A stretch of 64,000 nt of DNA, taken from Rhodanobacter sp. C06 (lineage in GTDB: Bacteria; Pseudomonadota; Gammaproteobacteria; Xanthomonadales; Rhodanobacteraceae). The notes beneath the pieces are model-generated. The model saw nothing but the letters and a program-made list of their open reading frames with translations. It searched no databases and was not told the origin of the DNA. Where the stretch lies: NCBI RefSeq assembly GCF_002001105.1, contig NZ_MUNP01000059.1, forward strand, positions 124,001-188,000, in the 5' to 3' direction. Positions 1-9,266 of the stretch are shown one piece after another (position 1 is the first letter of the stretch; every line of letters starts with the position of its first letter). A program made the position numbers and the translations under genes.

Positions 1-176
1 GTGGCTGGCTCGACGAGGCCTTTCCGCACGCCGACGAGGCGCAACAGCAAGCCTTCGACGAACTGCTCGACGTGCAGGACCCTGACCTGTGGGATTGGGT
101 GATGGGCCACGCGAAGGCGCCGCGCGCGGACTGGCAGGCGATCATCGATGACATCCGTGCCCGCCATCGGCTTTGA
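1..176 (+). CDS. sdhE: FAD assembly factor SdhE (3' part only)
   Basis: The reading frame enters the window at base 3 and ends with TGA at 174-176, leaving the last 57 residues. The sequence GWLDEAFPHADEAQQQAF followed by LLDVQDPDLWDWVMGH matches the C-terminal half of the SdhE/YgfY (DUF339) family, which helps attach FAD covalently to succinate dehydrogenase and related flavoproteins. The RGxxE motif typical of the family would lie upstream of the window. The next gene overlaps its 3' end by 29 bases and looks like ygfX, the usual partner of sdhE in gammaproteobacteria, which supports the call. Incomplete at the window edge. Confidence 0.8.
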   Translation, partial: GWLDEAFPHADEAQQQAFDELLDVQDPDLWDWVMGHAKAPRADWQAIIDDIRARHRL

Positions 177-585
177 ATACCGGCCTTCGCGCTGGTTGCC
201 GCGCCTGCTGCAGGCCGTGGCGGTCCTGGCCATGCTGGCGGTGCTGCTGAGCGGCCTGCCGTGGTGGCTGAAGACGGTGTTGCTCGTTGCCGTCGCGCTG
301 GTCGCGTATCGCGCCATGCGCCGCTGGTCGGCCTCCCTGGTGCGGGCGGCGGGTTGGAGCGGTGAAGGCGGCTGGAGCCTGCGGCTCGCCGATCACAGCG
401 ACCTGCCGGCCAGCCTGGCTTCGTTTCGGGTGCTAGGCGCCTGCATCCTGCTGCGGCTGCGCGCCGCTCCGCTGGGCGAGCAGGTGCTGCTGCTGGCGCC
501 GGACAACAGCGATGCGGACATCCGCCGCCGCCTGCGCATGCGGCTGGCCACCGTGCAACTGGACGAAGCCACGCCGCGCATCTGA
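148..585 (+). CDS. ygfX: YgfX-like inner-membrane protein
   Basis: This is a 145-residue protein with an N-terminal soluble stretch, two closely spaced hydrophobic segments (about residues 20-55) and a cytoplasmic domain ending in LLLAPDNSDADIRRRLRMRL. The layout and the C-terminal LAPD..D...RR.LR pattern match YgfX (CptA, DUF1434), which in Escherichia coli is encoded with sdhE. YgfX was reported as a membrane protein affecting MreB/FtsZ and as the toxin of an unusual toxin-antitoxin pair, a role later questioned. The ATG lies inside sdhE, so the two are probably translationally coupled. Family assignment comes from size, topology and context; function here is inferred. Confidence 0.65.
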   Translation: MTSVPAIGFEYRPSRWLPRLLQAVAVLAMLAVLLSGLPWWLKTVLLVAVALVAYRAMRRWSASLVRAAGWSGEGGWSLRLADHSDLPASLASFRVLGACILLRLRAAPLGEQVLLLAPDNSDADIRRRLRMRLATVQLDEATPRI

Positions 586-691
586 ACCCCGGCTCCCGCA
601 GGCACTTCGCGGCGCCTGCGTTGTCCCAGCGAATGCCGGATAATGCCGGTTCCTTCGGGCGAGCCGCCCAGCCATTCACCTGCGACCGCCC

Positions 692-1933
692 ATGTTCCGA
701 CCGCTCGAGCTTTTCATCGGCCTGCGCTATACCCGCGCCAAGCGGCGCAACCAGTTCATCTCCTTCATCTCCGCGGTCTCCATCGTCTGCATCTCGATCA
801 GCGTGATCGCGCTGATCACCGTGATGTCGGTGATGAACGGCTTCGACTACCAGATGAAGACGCGCATCCTCGGCGCGATCTCGCACGCGACCATCTCCGG
901 CATCGGCCAGAGCATCGAGGACTGGCCGCGTGCGCTGAAGATCGCCGAGGCGAACCCGCACGTAAAGGGCGCTGCACCCTATGTGGAAATCCAGGCGCTG
1001 CTGCAGGGCCGGGCGCCGGCCGCGGCGATGGTGCGCGGCATCGATCCGGCGCTGGAGCCGAAGGTGGTCGACATCGGCCAGCACATGGTGCACGGCAAGC
1101 TAGCCGCGCTCACCCCCGGCAGCTGGAACATCGTGCTGGGGCAGGATCTCGCCACCCAGCTCGGCGTGAGCGTGGGCGACCAGGTGGTGATGGCGGTGCC
1201 GGAATTCCGCGCCACGCCGTTCGGCGGCGTGCCGCGCATGCGCGGCTTCCACGTGGTGGGCACGTTCGCGATGGGCATGGAGCAGTTCGACTCCGGCCTC
1301 GCCCTGGTCAACATCCAGGACGCAGAGAAGCTCAACAGCTTGAGCGGACCCAGCGGCATCCGCCTGAAGCTGGACGACCTGTTCAACGCGCGCCCGGTGG
1401 CGCACGAACTGGCCGACCGGCTGGGCCAGATCTACCAGGTGCAGACCTGGGAGCAGACCAACGCCAACCTGTTCTCCGCGATCTCGATGGAGAAGAAGGT
1501 GATGGGCGTCATCCTGTCGCTGATCATCCTGGTGGCGGTGATCAACTTGGTCTCGATGCTGATGATGCTGGTCACCGACAAGCAGGCCGACATCGCGATC
1601 CTGCGCACGCTGGGCGCCACGCCGCGCAGCGTGATGGGCATGTTCATGGTGCAGGGCTTGCTGGTGGGCCTGGTCGGCATCGGTTTCGGCGTGAGCCTGG
1701 GTTCGCTGCTGTCGTGGAAGCTGCCGGGCATCGTGAAGGTGATCGAGCACGTCTTCCACGTGCAGTTCCTGTCGCCGGACGTGTATTACATCAGCGAGGT
1801 GCCCAGCCGGCTCGAGTTGCATGACGTGGGCTGGGTGGCCTTGGTCACGTTCGCGTTCTCGCTGCTGGCCACCTTGTATCCCGCGTGGCGCGCCTCGCGC
1901 ACGCAGCCGGCGCAGGCGCTGCGCTATGAGTGA
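692..1933 (+). CDS. lolC: Lipoprotein-releasing system permease LolC/LolE
   Basis: This is a 413-residue inner-membrane protein of the LolC/LolE family. It starts [20 protein letters not shown], followed by the first membrane segment (about 25-50), a large periplasmic domain (about 50-270) and three C-terminal membrane segments. The FtsX-like core is seen as [20 protein letters not shown] and [17 protein letters not shown], where the coupling helix meets the ATPase. With LolD it extracts outer-membrane lipoproteins from the inner membrane and hands them to LolA. The stop overlaps the lolD start (ATGAGTGA). Only one permease gene is present, as in many non-enteric proteobacteria where a single LolF-type protein forms a homodimer; whether to call it LolC, LolE or LolF is open. 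Confidence 0.92.
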   Translation: MFRPLELFIGLRYTRAKRRNQFISFISAVSIVCISISVIALITVMSVMNGFDYQMKTRILGAISHATISGIGQSIEDWPRALKIAEANPHVKGAAPYVEIQALLQGRAPAAAMVRGIDPALEPKVVDIGQHMVHGKLAALTPGSWNIVLGQDLATQLGVSVGDQVVMAVPEFRATPFGGVPRMRGFHVVGTFAMGMEQFDSGLALVNIQDAEKLNSLSGPSGIRLKLDDLFNARPVAHELADRLGQIYQVQTWEQTNANLFSAISMEKKVMGVILSLIILVAVINLVSMLMMLVTDKQADIAILRTLGATPRSVMGMFMVQGLLVGLVGIGFGVSLGSLLSWKLPGIVKVIEHVFHVQFLSPDVYYISEVPSRLELHDVGWVALVTFAFSLLATLYPAWRASRTQPAQALRYE

Positions 1934-2654
1934 GACCACCCGGAATAAGAGCGTCCCGATGCCGTCGAACGATTGCGTGCTGCGCGCCCATCGCGTGGCC
2001 AAGACCTATACCGAGAGCGGCCTCAATACCCCGGTACTCAGCGATGTCAGCTTCGAGCTGAAGCGTGGCGAGACGATGGCCATCGTGGGCGCCTCCGGCA
2101 CCGGCAAGAGCACCTTGCTGCACATCCTGGGTGGGCTGGACACGCTCTCCAGCGGCGAGGTGGAAGTGGACGGCCGCCAGCTGTCGAAGCTCTCCGACGC
2201 CGAGCGCGGCCGCGTGCGCAATCGTTCGCTGGGTTTCGTCTACCAGTTCCACCATCTGCTGCCCGAGTTCACCGCACTGGAAAACGTGTGCATGCCGCTG
2301 CTGATCCGCGGCACCGCGATCGCCGAGGCGCAGCAGCAGTCCAATGCCTTGCTGGAACGGGTGGGGCTGGGCGCGCGCGCGCACCACAAGCCCAGCGAGC
2401 TCTCCGGCGGCGAACGCCAGCGTTGCGCGGTGGCGCGTGCGCTGGTCACCAAGCCCGCCTGCGTGCTGGGCGACGAGCCCACCGGCAACCTCGACGAGGG
2501 CAATGCGGCACAGGTCTACGAGTTGATGATCGAGCTCAATCGCGAGGTGGGTACCAGCTTCGTCCTGGTCACCCATGACCATCGCCTTGCGGGGCGAATG
2601 GATCGCACGCTGGTGCTGCATGGCGGCGTGTTGCGCGAGAAGCCGCGCGAATAG
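1926..2654 (+). CDS. lolD: Lipoprotein-releasing system ATP-binding protein LolD
   Basis: This is a 242-residue ABC ATPase. The Walker A motif is GASGTGKST (about residue 54), the signature is [15 protein letters not shown] and the Walker B is [11 protein letters not shown], with the H-loop in [10 protein letters not shown]. This set is typical of the MacB/LolD/FtsE class, which powers mechanotransmission rather than import. The ATG at 1926 overlaps the last codons of lolC and fixes the start; the open frame extends further upstream but inside lolC. It energises lipoprotein release by the preceding permease. The gene ends 13 bases before a hairpin-rich spacer. Confidence 0.94.
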   Translation: MSETTRNKSVPMPSNDCVLRAHRVAKTYTESGLNTPVLSDVSFELKRGETMAIVGASGTGKSTLLHILGGLDTLSSGEVEVDGRQLSKLSDAERGRVRNRSLGFVYQFHHLLPEFTALENVCMPLLIRGTAIAEAQQQSNALLERVGLGARAHHKPSELSGGERQRCAVARALVTKPACVLGDEPTGNLDEGNAAQVYELMIELNREVGTSFVLVTHDHRLAGRMDRTLVLHGGVLREKPRE

Positions 2655-3086
2655 CTCCATGGCTTTCCCCTCTCACACTTGTGGGAGAGGGGTAGGGGAG
2701 AGGGGCCTTTGCTTCCGTGTTCTCGCAAGTTTCAAAACAGTTTCGTGCGCCTGCCGGCGCCCGAGTTACTTTCTCTTTGCGTGCCCAAAGAGAAAGTAGC
2801 CAAAGAGAAACGGCACCCCGCGGTGGCGCTTTCCGTCCATCCATGGACGGAAAGTCCGTGAGGCGCGGCCGGGCTTTTCGGCCGGACTCCTGTCCGGTCG
2901 AAAAGGCATCGCCCTCCCTGGCGATGCCCGCTGCGCGGCCTTCTCGTCCCCGCCTTACCGCCGCCGAGGGGCCCCGGAAGAGCAGGCGCGCATCGTGCGC
3001 GCCAGAAGCAGAAGCAAGGCTAACGCGACGCTTCAGCCGCTACCCTGCCTCCGCTTCGCTCCGGCAGGGTAGGCTGGGAGCGTTCG
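2655..3086. repeat. Gene-free mosaic of five hairpins between lolD and the next gene
   Basis: About 430 bases without a credible gene. At least five inverted repeats are visible: 2667-2692 (12-bp stem, one mismatch, right after lolD), 2767-2798 (perfect 13-bp stem TACTTTCTCTTTG, 6-nt loop), 2829-2854 (perfect 12-bp stem CTTTCCGTCCAT, 2-nt loop), 2874-2905 (14-bp stem, one mismatch) and 3040-3072 (10-bp stem CTACCCTGCC). Such elements recur between genes in Xanthomonadaceae-type genomes, which I state from general knowledge. The first hairpin may help end the lolCD transcript, although no long T-run follows it. Confidence 0.7.
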
Positions 3087-3671
3087 TTAGCCGCGTAGTT
3101 GTTCATACGTGGCATATGCAATCCCGCGTGACAATGCTTGCCAGAAGTTGAGATCGGCTTGTGACACCTCGAAGTGCCGCATTGACCCCGACCGATTGCG
3201 CGAATCTTCCAAAACCCAACACTCCAAGCCTGTGAATGACTTGTTGTAACGCCAGTTGGCGTGAGAGAAAGCATTGCGGAAATCTCGGACGGCACCGCGC
3301 GAGAGGAAGGCTGACGCACGAGCGGCGACAGAGCCGGGGGCGGCACGTCTTGCCACGACCTCAAAGCACGCATCTTTCAGATAAACGAAGCAGATGTAGT
3401 TTTGAACCACAACGGACGCCCGAGTGATGGCTGGGTTGCTTCTTACTGACGTCGAGAAATCACTCCACGACTGAAAGGCAATCAATTCTTCGAAGCGCGC
3501 CGAGAGCGGTACGGGGGATGCAGCCCTAATCTCGCTCTTTGCTTCGACCGGAAGGAACCGGATGTCCGCAGCAACCATCGTGGCAACCTTGGCGGCTTCT
3601 TCTATCGTGAGCCCTACCTCATGGGTGAGGCGGTCCCGAAAAGCTGCAAGCTGTCGGTCAAGGTGCTGCAT
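3087..3671 (-). CDS. Uncharacterised protein with a HEPN-like Rx4H motif
   Basis: This is a 194-residue, mainly helical soluble protein that I do not recognise by name. Residues 128-140 read AVRDFRNAFSHAN, an R-N-x3-H (Rx4H) motif at R132-H137. That is the hallmark of HEPN-fold RNases and of HEPN-like minimal nucleotidyltransferase partners. There is no signal peptide or membrane segment. It stands alone on the minus strand between lolD and comEC, behind a hairpin mosaic, whereas these core genes are normally adjacent, which suggests an insertion. Codon use looks slightly less GC-rich than its neighbours. RNase activity is only an inference; a structural HEPN-like role is equally possible. 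Confidence 0.5.
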   Translation of the reverse strand: MQHLDRQLAAFRDRLTHEVGLTIEEAAKVATMVAADIRFLPVEAKSEIRAASPVPLSARFEELIAFQSWSDFSTSVRSNPAITRASVVVQNYICFVYLKDACFEVVARRAAPGSVAARASAFLSRGAVRDFRNAFSHANWRYNKSFTGLECWVLEDSRNRSGSMRHFEVSQADLNFWQALSRGIAYATYEQLRG

Positions 3672-3991
3672 AGCGGTTAACGCGAAGTGGTCCCCGAATC
3701 CGGGATATGCGCGGCATCGTCCACACCACGTCGCATCCCGTCAAGCGACCGGTTCCCGCACAGTATCAATCACTTGGTGAGACGTATCCGAGTAAGTCCG
3801 TGTGCGGTTCTGCCTTGCATATCGCACTTTCCGAGCGGCTATGGGTTATCCACCCACAACCGTGGATATGCACGGCAACCGCTGGCGATGCCGCGCGCGT
3901 CGGCTTGTTGCCGACAGGGCGCGGGCCTACACGCTTTTCGTCCGATTCCTTGAGGTGAGCGCGATAGCCTCGACCGATATGGGAGGCGGGC
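3672..3991. other. Intergenic region upstream of comEC
   Basis: A spacer of 320 bases between the divergent starts of the HEPN-like gene and comEC. It must hold both promoters. TTATCCACCCACAACCGTGG near 3845 resembles half of a DnaA-box-type sequence, but it stands alone and I do not interpret it. I see no RNA gene, repeat or convincing small gene here. Confidence 0.4.
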
Positions 3992-6310
3992 ATGTCGGGA
4001 GTTTTGCGCAAGCCATTCACAGCAACGCTGGCGGCGCCAGCGTTGCTGCTGGGCGTGCTGGCGGTGCAATGGTTGCCGACCCTGCCGCCGCGTTGGCTGT
4101 CGCTGACGTTGTTGCTGCCTGCGGCCGCGATGTTCTGGCGCCTTCCGCGCTGGCGTCTGCCGTTGTGTGTTTGCACCGGCGCGCTGTGGGCGATGGCTGC
4201 GGGTGCGGGAGCGATGGACTCCCGCTTGCCGCGCGATCTGGAAGGCCGCGACTTCGTGGTGACCGGGCGCATCGATGACCTGCCGCTGGAGCGCGAGGAC
4301 GCCACCCGCTTCGCCTTCGCGATCGACACCGCCACGCTGGATGGCCAGCCGGTGCCTTTGCGTGGAAAGACGATGGTGTCGTGGTACGACGTGGCGCCGC
4401 CGTTGGCGCCCTGCGAACGCTGGCGCCTGCTGCTGCGGTTGAAGCGGCCGCGCGGCCTGCTCAACCCCGGTACTGCGGATGGCGAGCGCATGGCCTTGCA
4501 GCGCCGCATCGTGGCGACCGGCTATGTGCGCGAGGATGCGGGCAACGCCAAGCTGGATCGCGCGTGGTGCGTGGATGGCGTGCGCGCCACGATTTCGCGC
4601 GGGATCGCCGCGAGGGTGCGCGACTCGCACGATGCGGCCTTGCTGCAGGCGTTCTCGGTGGGCGACACACGCGGCCTGAGCCAGCACGACTGGGAAGTGG
4701 CGCGCGCGAACGGCATTCCGCACCTGATTGCGATCTCCGGTTTCCACGTGGGCGTGTCTGCGGTGTTCGGCGTGTGGCTGGCCAGCGCGCTGTATCTGCT
4801 GTGGCCGGGACTGGCGCTGCGCTGGCCGCGGGTGCAGGCGCAGGCCGCCGGCGCGCTGCTGGCGGCGGGTGTCTACAGCGCGCTGGCGGGTTTCGGCCTG
4901 CCCACCGTGCGCACCTTGCTGATGATCGCGGTGGTGGCGCTGGCGCGTTGCTCCCGACGCGGCGGCAGCGGCGCGCAATCGTTGGCGCTGGCCTTGATCG
5001 CCATCCTCGTCTTCGATCCCCTGGCGGTGCTGGCCGCGGGCTTCTGGTTGTCGTTCACCGGCGTGGGACTCTTGATGCTGTGCCTGCAGTCGCGCGGACG
5101 TGGCTTGCGCGCCTTCCTGCACGAGCTCACCGCGGGGCAGATCCTGATGACGGTGTCGCTGCTGCCGCTGACGATGTGGTTCTTCGGTGAGGCCTCGCTG
5201 GTGGGCGCCATGTCGAACCTGATCGCGGTGCCGTTCGTGAGTTTCGTGATCGTGCCCTGCGCGTTGCTGGGCATGCTGTGCCTGGGCCTGTGTCCGCCGT
5301 TGGCCACGCCGGTGCTGTGGCTGGCGGCGCAGCTCGCGCATGCGCAATGGTGGCTGCTGGAGCACATGGCGACCTGGCCGGGTGCGCACTGGTATCTGCC
5401 GCAGATGGCGCCATGGGCGCTGCTGCTGGCCACGCTGGGTGCGCTATGGCTGTTCCTGCCGCGCGGCGTGCCATTGCGCGCGCTGGGCCTGCTGCTGTTC
5501 CTGCCGCTGTTGTGGCCGCCGCTGCCGAAGCCGGCCACGGGAGCGTTCGAGGCCTGGGTGCTGGACGTGGGGCAGGGCTTGTCGGTGCTGCTGCGCACCC
5601 GCGAGCATGTGTTGCTGTACGACACCGGGGCGCGCTATCCCTCGGGCTTCGATCTCGGCGAGGCGGCGGTGTTGCCGGCGATTCACGCGCTGGGCATCAC
5701 GCGGCTCGATGCCTTGATGGTGAGCCATGCGGACAACGATCACGCCGGTGGTGCCGCGGCGGTCGTTGCCGCGTTCCCGCAGGCGCGACGCTATGCGGGC
5801 GAGCCGGAGCGCATGCCGATGCCGATGACGCCGTGCGAAACCGGACAGGGCTGGACGTGGGACGGCGTGCGCTTTCGCGTGCTGGGTCCGGCGGCGGATG
5901 CTGGCGGCAAGGGCAACGACCGTTCCTGCGTGTTGCTGGTCGAGGGCACGGGCGGCCGGCTGCTGCTCACCGGCGACATCACGTCGAAAGTCGAGCCGGC
6001 CGTGGCGGCGGCGCTGGGCGATGGCCCGTCGCCGGTGCTGCTGGTGCCGCACCACGGCAGCAAGACCTCGTCCGACGCGGATTTCATCGATGCCGTGGAT
6101 CCGCCCTTCGCCGTGGTCTCGGCGGGCTGGCGCAACCGCTTCGGGCATCCCAAGCCCGAAGTGATGGCGCGCTATGCGGAAGCGGGCGTGCCGGTGCTGA
6201 ATACCGCCGACAGCGGGGCTATCAGCGTCGAATTTCCGGCCGAATCTCCGGCCCGCGTGAGCGGGCGCTGGCGATTGCGCGATCCGCGCTACTGGCGGGA
6301 AACACCCTGA
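3992..6310 (+). CDS. comEC: DNA internalisation competence protein ComEC/Rec2
   Basis: This is a 772-residue polytopic inner-membrane protein with the full ComEC layout: an N-terminal DUF4131-type region (residues 1-170), the membrane Competence domain (about 190-490, with LIAISGFHVGVSAVFGVWLA) and a C-terminal metallo-beta-lactamase-like domain. The latter begins near EAWVLDVGQGLSVLLRTREH and carries SHADNDHAGG (about residue 577) and LLVPHHGSKTSSD. ComEC forms the channel that takes single-stranded DNA into the cytoplasm during natural transformation. Its length and the intact HxxxDH motif suggest a functional gene. It sits in the conserved lol-comEC-exbBD-msbA-lpxK neighbourhood. Confidence 0.93.
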   Translation: MSGVLRKPFTATLAAPALLLGVLAVQWLPTLPPRWLSLTLLLPAAAMFWRLPRWRLPLCVCTGALWAMAAGAGAMDSRLPRDLEGRDFVVTGRIDDLPLEREDATRFAFAIDTATLDGQPVPLRGKTMVSWYDVAPPLAPCERWRLLLRLKRPRGLLNPGTADGERMALQRRIVATGYVREDAGNAKLDRAWCVDGVRATISRGIAARVRDSHDAALLQAFSVGDTRGLSQHDWEVARANGIPHLIAISGFHVGVSAVFGVWLASALYLLWPGLALRWPRVQAQAAGALLAAGVYSALAGFGLPTVRTLLMIAVVALARCSRRGGSGAQSLALALIAILVFDPLAVLAAGFWLSFTGVGLLMLCLQSRGRGLRAFLHELTAGQILMTVSLLPLTMWFFGEASLVGAMSNLIAVPFVSFVIVPCALLGMLCLGLCPPLATPVLWLAAQLAHAQWWLLEHMATWPGAHWYLPQMAPWALLLATLGALWLFLPRGVPLRALGLLLFLPLLWPPLPKPATGAFEAWVLDVGQGLSVLLRTREHVLLYDTGARYPSGFDLGEAAVLPAIHALGITRLDALMVSHADNDHAGGAAAVVAAFPQARRYAGEPERMPMPMTPCETGQGWTWDGVRFRVLGPAADAGGKGNDRSCVLLVEGTGGRLLLTGDITSKVEPAVAAALGDGPSPVLLVPHHGSKTSSDADFIDAVDPPFAVVSAGWRNRFGHPKPEVMARYAEAGVPVLNTADSGAISVEFPAESPARVSGRWRLRDPRYWRETP

Positions 6311-6395
6311 TCCGTCCGGCAACGTCCGTCACAGTGGCGGCCGGGCCGGCTGCTATGATGCGGGCTCTCCGTTTTGAACGCCCGGTGGGACGAAC

Positions 6396-7055
6396 GTGCT
6401 CGATATCCTGATGGCTGGCGGTTGGGCGATGCTGCCCATCCTGGTGTGCTCGCTGGTGGCGCTGGCGATCGTGCTGGAGCGTTGCTGGACGCTGCGGCGC
6501 AAGGCCGTGCTGCCGCCCGGACTGGGTGAGGAAGTGCGCCAGTGGGCGCGCGCGGGCCAGCTCGACCCGAAGCACCTGGAGGCGCTGTCGAACGGTTCGC
6601 CGCTGGGCGAGCTGCTGGCCGCCGCGCTGGCGGTGCGCAGCCAGTCGCGCGACATCATCAAGGAGCGCATCGAGGACACCGGCCGCCACATTGTGCACGA
6701 GATGGAGCGATACCTCAGCACGCTGGGCACCATCGCCCTGATCGGCCCGCTGCTTGGCCTGTTCGGCACGGTGATCGGCCTGATCCGCATGTTCATGCAG
6801 GTGATGGCCGGCGGCATCGGCGATCCGGCGAAGATGGCCGGCGGCATCGGCGAGGCGCTGATCTGCACGGCGTCCGGCCTCACCGTGGCGATCCCTGCCT
6901 ACGTGCTGCACCGGTATTTCCGTTCGCGCGTGGCCGGCTATTGCGTGCAGATGGAGAAGCAGGCCACCACGCTGCTGGACGAGCTCACCCTGAGTCCGCC
7001 GGTGACGGCGCGTCCGCGCCGGACATCGGCAACCGTCGCGCCGAACGCGGGTTGA
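6396..7055 (+). CDS. exbB: ExbB/TolQ-type proton channel protein
   Basis: This is a 219-residue MotA/TolQ/ExbB family protein. There is one membrane helix near the N terminus (MLPILVCSLVALAIVLE) and two in the conserved C-terminal channel region (TLGTIALIGPLLGLFGTVIG and LICTASGLTVAIPAYVLHRY). With ExbD it converts proton-motive force into work on a periplasmic partner. I chose the GTG at 6396 because GGTGGGA lies a suitable distance upstream; an in-frame ATG at 6411 is the alternative. It lies directly before exbD and msbA, so it may support envelope lipid or transport functions rather than TonB import; no tonB gene is present. Confidence 0.9.
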   Translation: MLDILMAGGWAMLPILVCSLVALAIVLERCWTLRRKAVLPPGLGEEVRQWARAGQLDPKHLEALSNGSPLGELLAAALAVRSQSRDIIKERIEDTGRHIVHEMERYLSTLGTIALIGPLLGLFGTVIGLIRMFMQVMAGGIGDPAKMAGGIGEALICTASGLTVAIPAYVLHRYFRSRVAGYCVQMEKQATTLLDELTLSPPVTARPRRTSATVAPNAG

Positions 7056-7059
7056 TTCC

Positions 7060-7491
7060 ATGCGCATCGGCAACGACCGCCGCCAGGACGAGTTCGAGAT
7101 CAACGTGGTGCCGTTGATCGACGTGCTGCTCACCCTGCTGATGTTCTTCGTGCTCACCAGCACCTTCATCCAGCACTCGCGCATGCAGGTCACCCTGCCG
7201 AACGCCAGCGTGCAGGACCGCGACATGAACGCGCCTGCACTCACCATCATGATCGACCGCGACGGCCACTACTGGGTGGGCAGCGACGCGGTGCCGGGCG
7301 AAGGCATCGATGCACTGAAGCAGGTGATAGCCCGCAACGCGAACGGCGACCACGACCGCCCGGTGACGATCCGCGCCGATGCGCTCAGCTCGCACCAGAG
7401 CGTGGTGACCGCGATGGACGCGCTGGGCCAGCTCGGCTTCACCCGCCTGTCGATCGCCACCACGCCGACCAAGCCGGGCGAGGCGCAATGA
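7060..7491 (+). CDS. exbD: ExbD/TolR-type biopolymer transport protein
   Basis: This is a 143-residue protein with a short cytoplasmic N terminus (MRIGNDRRQDEFEINVVPLI), a single membrane helix starting at the key aspartate (VVPLIDVLLTLLMFFVLTSTF) and a periplasmic domain. The Asp in PLIDVLL is the conserved proton-carrying residue of ExbD/TolR. It starts 4 bases after exbB, and its stop overlaps the msbA start (ATGAG), so exbB, exbD and msbA are probably cotranscribed and translationally coupled. Confidence 0.92.
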   Translation: MRIGNDRRQDEFEINVVPLIDVLLTLLMFFVLTSTFIQHSRMQVTLPNASVQDRDMNAPALTIMIDRDGHYWVGSDAVPGEGIDALKQVIARNANGDHDRPVTIRADALSSHQSVVTAMDALGQLGFTRLSIATTPTKPGEAQ

Positions 7492-9266
7492 GCGGCGGCA
7501 GGACCGCGATCTGGGACGCGCATACCTGGGCCATCTACAAGCGGCTGCTGGGGTACAGCAAGCGGTACTGGGCGGTGGGCCTGGTCGCGCTGGTCGGCAT
7601 GATCCTCGACGGCGGTGGCCTGGCGGCTTTCACCAAGCTGCTCAAGCCGATGATCGACAACCTGTTCGTGCAGAAGGATCCGTACCTGATCTTCTGGATG
7701 CCTATCTGGATCATCGGCATCTTCTTCCTGCGTTCCTGCGGCACCTTCGTCAGCAACTACGGCATGTCCTATATCGGTCGGCACGTGGTGCAGACGATGC
7801 AGCGCGACGTGTTCGCGTCCTACCTGCGCCTGCCGGCAGCGTATTTCGGCAGCGAACCGTCGGGCCAGCAGATCTCGCGCATCACCTACACCAGCGAGCA
7901 GGTGGCCTCGGCCTCCAGCGACGCGGCAAAGATCGGGGTGACCGACGGGCTCACCGTGATCTTCATGTTCTACGTGATGCTGAGCACCAGCGCCTACCTC
8001 ACGCTTTCCCTGCTGGTGATGGTGCCGGCGATCGCGCTGATCGCCACCGTGGTGAGCCGACGCTATCGGCAGATCAGCCGCCGCATCCAGGGCACGATGG
8101 GGTCGGTCACCGGCACGGTGGAGGAAACGGTCGGCGCGAATCGCGAGGTGCGCATCTACGGCGGGCAGGCGCACGAGGCCGGCCGCTTCGACGAAGTGAT
8201 CACGCACACGCGGCGGCTGAATCTCAAGATTGCGGCCACCAACGCGGCCTCCAGTTCCACCATCCAGTTGGTGGCAGCCTTCGCGCTGGCGGTATTGGTG
8301 TTCCTGGGCACCCGGCCACAAGTGCTGAACCAGATGTCGCCGGGCGTGTTCTTCGCCGTGCTCACCGCGATGGGCACCATGCTGCCGTCGTTGAAGCGGC
8401 TCACCAACGTGCAAGCCAACATCCAGCGCGGCATGTCGGCTGCGGAGGATCTGTTCGAGATCATCGACCTGCCGCCGGAGACCGACCGCGGTACCCGCGA
8501 ATTGGGACGCACGAGCGGCGACCTGCGCTTCGAGGACGTGCGGCTCACCTATCCGCGCAACGAGTTCGAGGCGCTGCGCGGCGTGGACCTGCACTGCGCA
8601 CCGGGTACGGTCACCGCTCTGGTGGGGCGTTCGGGCAGCGGCAAGAGCTCGCTGGTGAGTCTGTTGCCGCGCTTCAACGAACCCAGCGGCGGCCGCATCG
8701 TGCTGGACGGCGAGAACTACGAGGACTACACCTTGGCCTCGCTGCGCCGGCAGATCGCCTGGGTGGGGCAGAGCGTGGTGCTGTTCGACGACACCGTGGC
8801 GAACAACATCGCCTACGGCGAGCTGGCCGGCGCCAGCGAGGCGGACATCGTCGCCGCGGCCGAGGCGGCGAACGCGATGGAGTTCATCGCGCGCCTGCCC
8901 AAGGGCATCCACAGCCACATCGGCGAGAGCGGCAACATGCTGTCGGGCGGCCAGCGCCAGCGCATCGCGATCGCCCGCGCCATCCTCAAGAACGCGCCGA
9001 TCCTGGTGCTGGACGAGGCCACCAGCGCGCTGGACACCGAATCCGAGCGCCTGATCCAGCAGGCGCTGCAGCAGCTGATGCGCCACCGCACCACCCTGGT
9101 GATCGCGCACCGCCTGTCCACCATCGAAGGCGCCGACCAGATCGCGGTGATGGAACAGGGTCGCATCGTGGAGCGTGGCAGCCACGCCGAACTGCTGGTG
9201 CTGGGCGGCCATTACGCCGCGCTGCACCGCATGCAGTTCCATGATGCCAGCCTCGGTAGCGACTGA
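7488..9266 (+). CDS. msbA: Lipid A export ATP-binding/permease protein MsbA
   Basis: This is a 592-residue half-transporter with six membrane helices (about residues 25-320) followed by an ABC ATPase domain. The Walker A is GRSGSGKSS (about 379), the signature is LSGGQRQRIAIARAI (about 486) and the Walker B is ILVLDEATSALD. Length, order and the adjacent lpxK identify MsbA, which flips lipid A-core from the inner to the outer leaflet of the inner membrane. It overlaps exbD by 4 bases and lpxK by about 26 bases, so the lipid A genes form one unit. Confidence 0.94.
   Translation: MSGGRTAIWDAHTWAIYKRLLGYSKRYWAVGLVALVGMILDGGGLAAFTKLLKPMIDNLFVQKDPYLIFWMPIWIIGIFFLRSCGTFVSNYGMSYIGRHVVQTMQRDVFASYLRLPAAYFGSEPSGQQISRITYTSEQVASASSDAAKIGVTDGLTVIFMFYVMLSTSAYLTLSLLVMVPAIALIATVVSRRYRQISRRIQGTMGSVTGTVEETVGANREVRIYGGQAHEAGRFDEVITHTRRLNLKIAATNAASSSTIQLVAAFALAVLVFLGTRPQVLNQMSPGVFFAVLTAMGTMLPSLKRLTNVQANIQRGMSAAEDLFEIIDLPPETDRGTRELGRTSGDLRFEDVRLTYPRNEFEALRGVDLHCAPGTVTALVGRSGSGKSSLVSLLPRFNEPSGGRIVLDGENYEDYTLASLRRQIAWVGQSVVLFDDTVANNIAYGELAGASEADIVAAAEAANAMEFIARLPKGIHSHIGESGNMLSGGQRQRIAIARAILKNAPILVLDEATSALDTESERLIQQALQQLMRHRTTLVIAHRLSTIEGADQIAVMEQGRIVERGSHAELLVLGGHYAALHRMQFHDASLGSD

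Noticed and set aside
3836-3870. A TTATCCAC-like sequence that could be a DnaA box
   Set aside because: Only one partial match, no cluster, no AT-rich stretch and no dnaA or dnaN gene nearby; not an origin.
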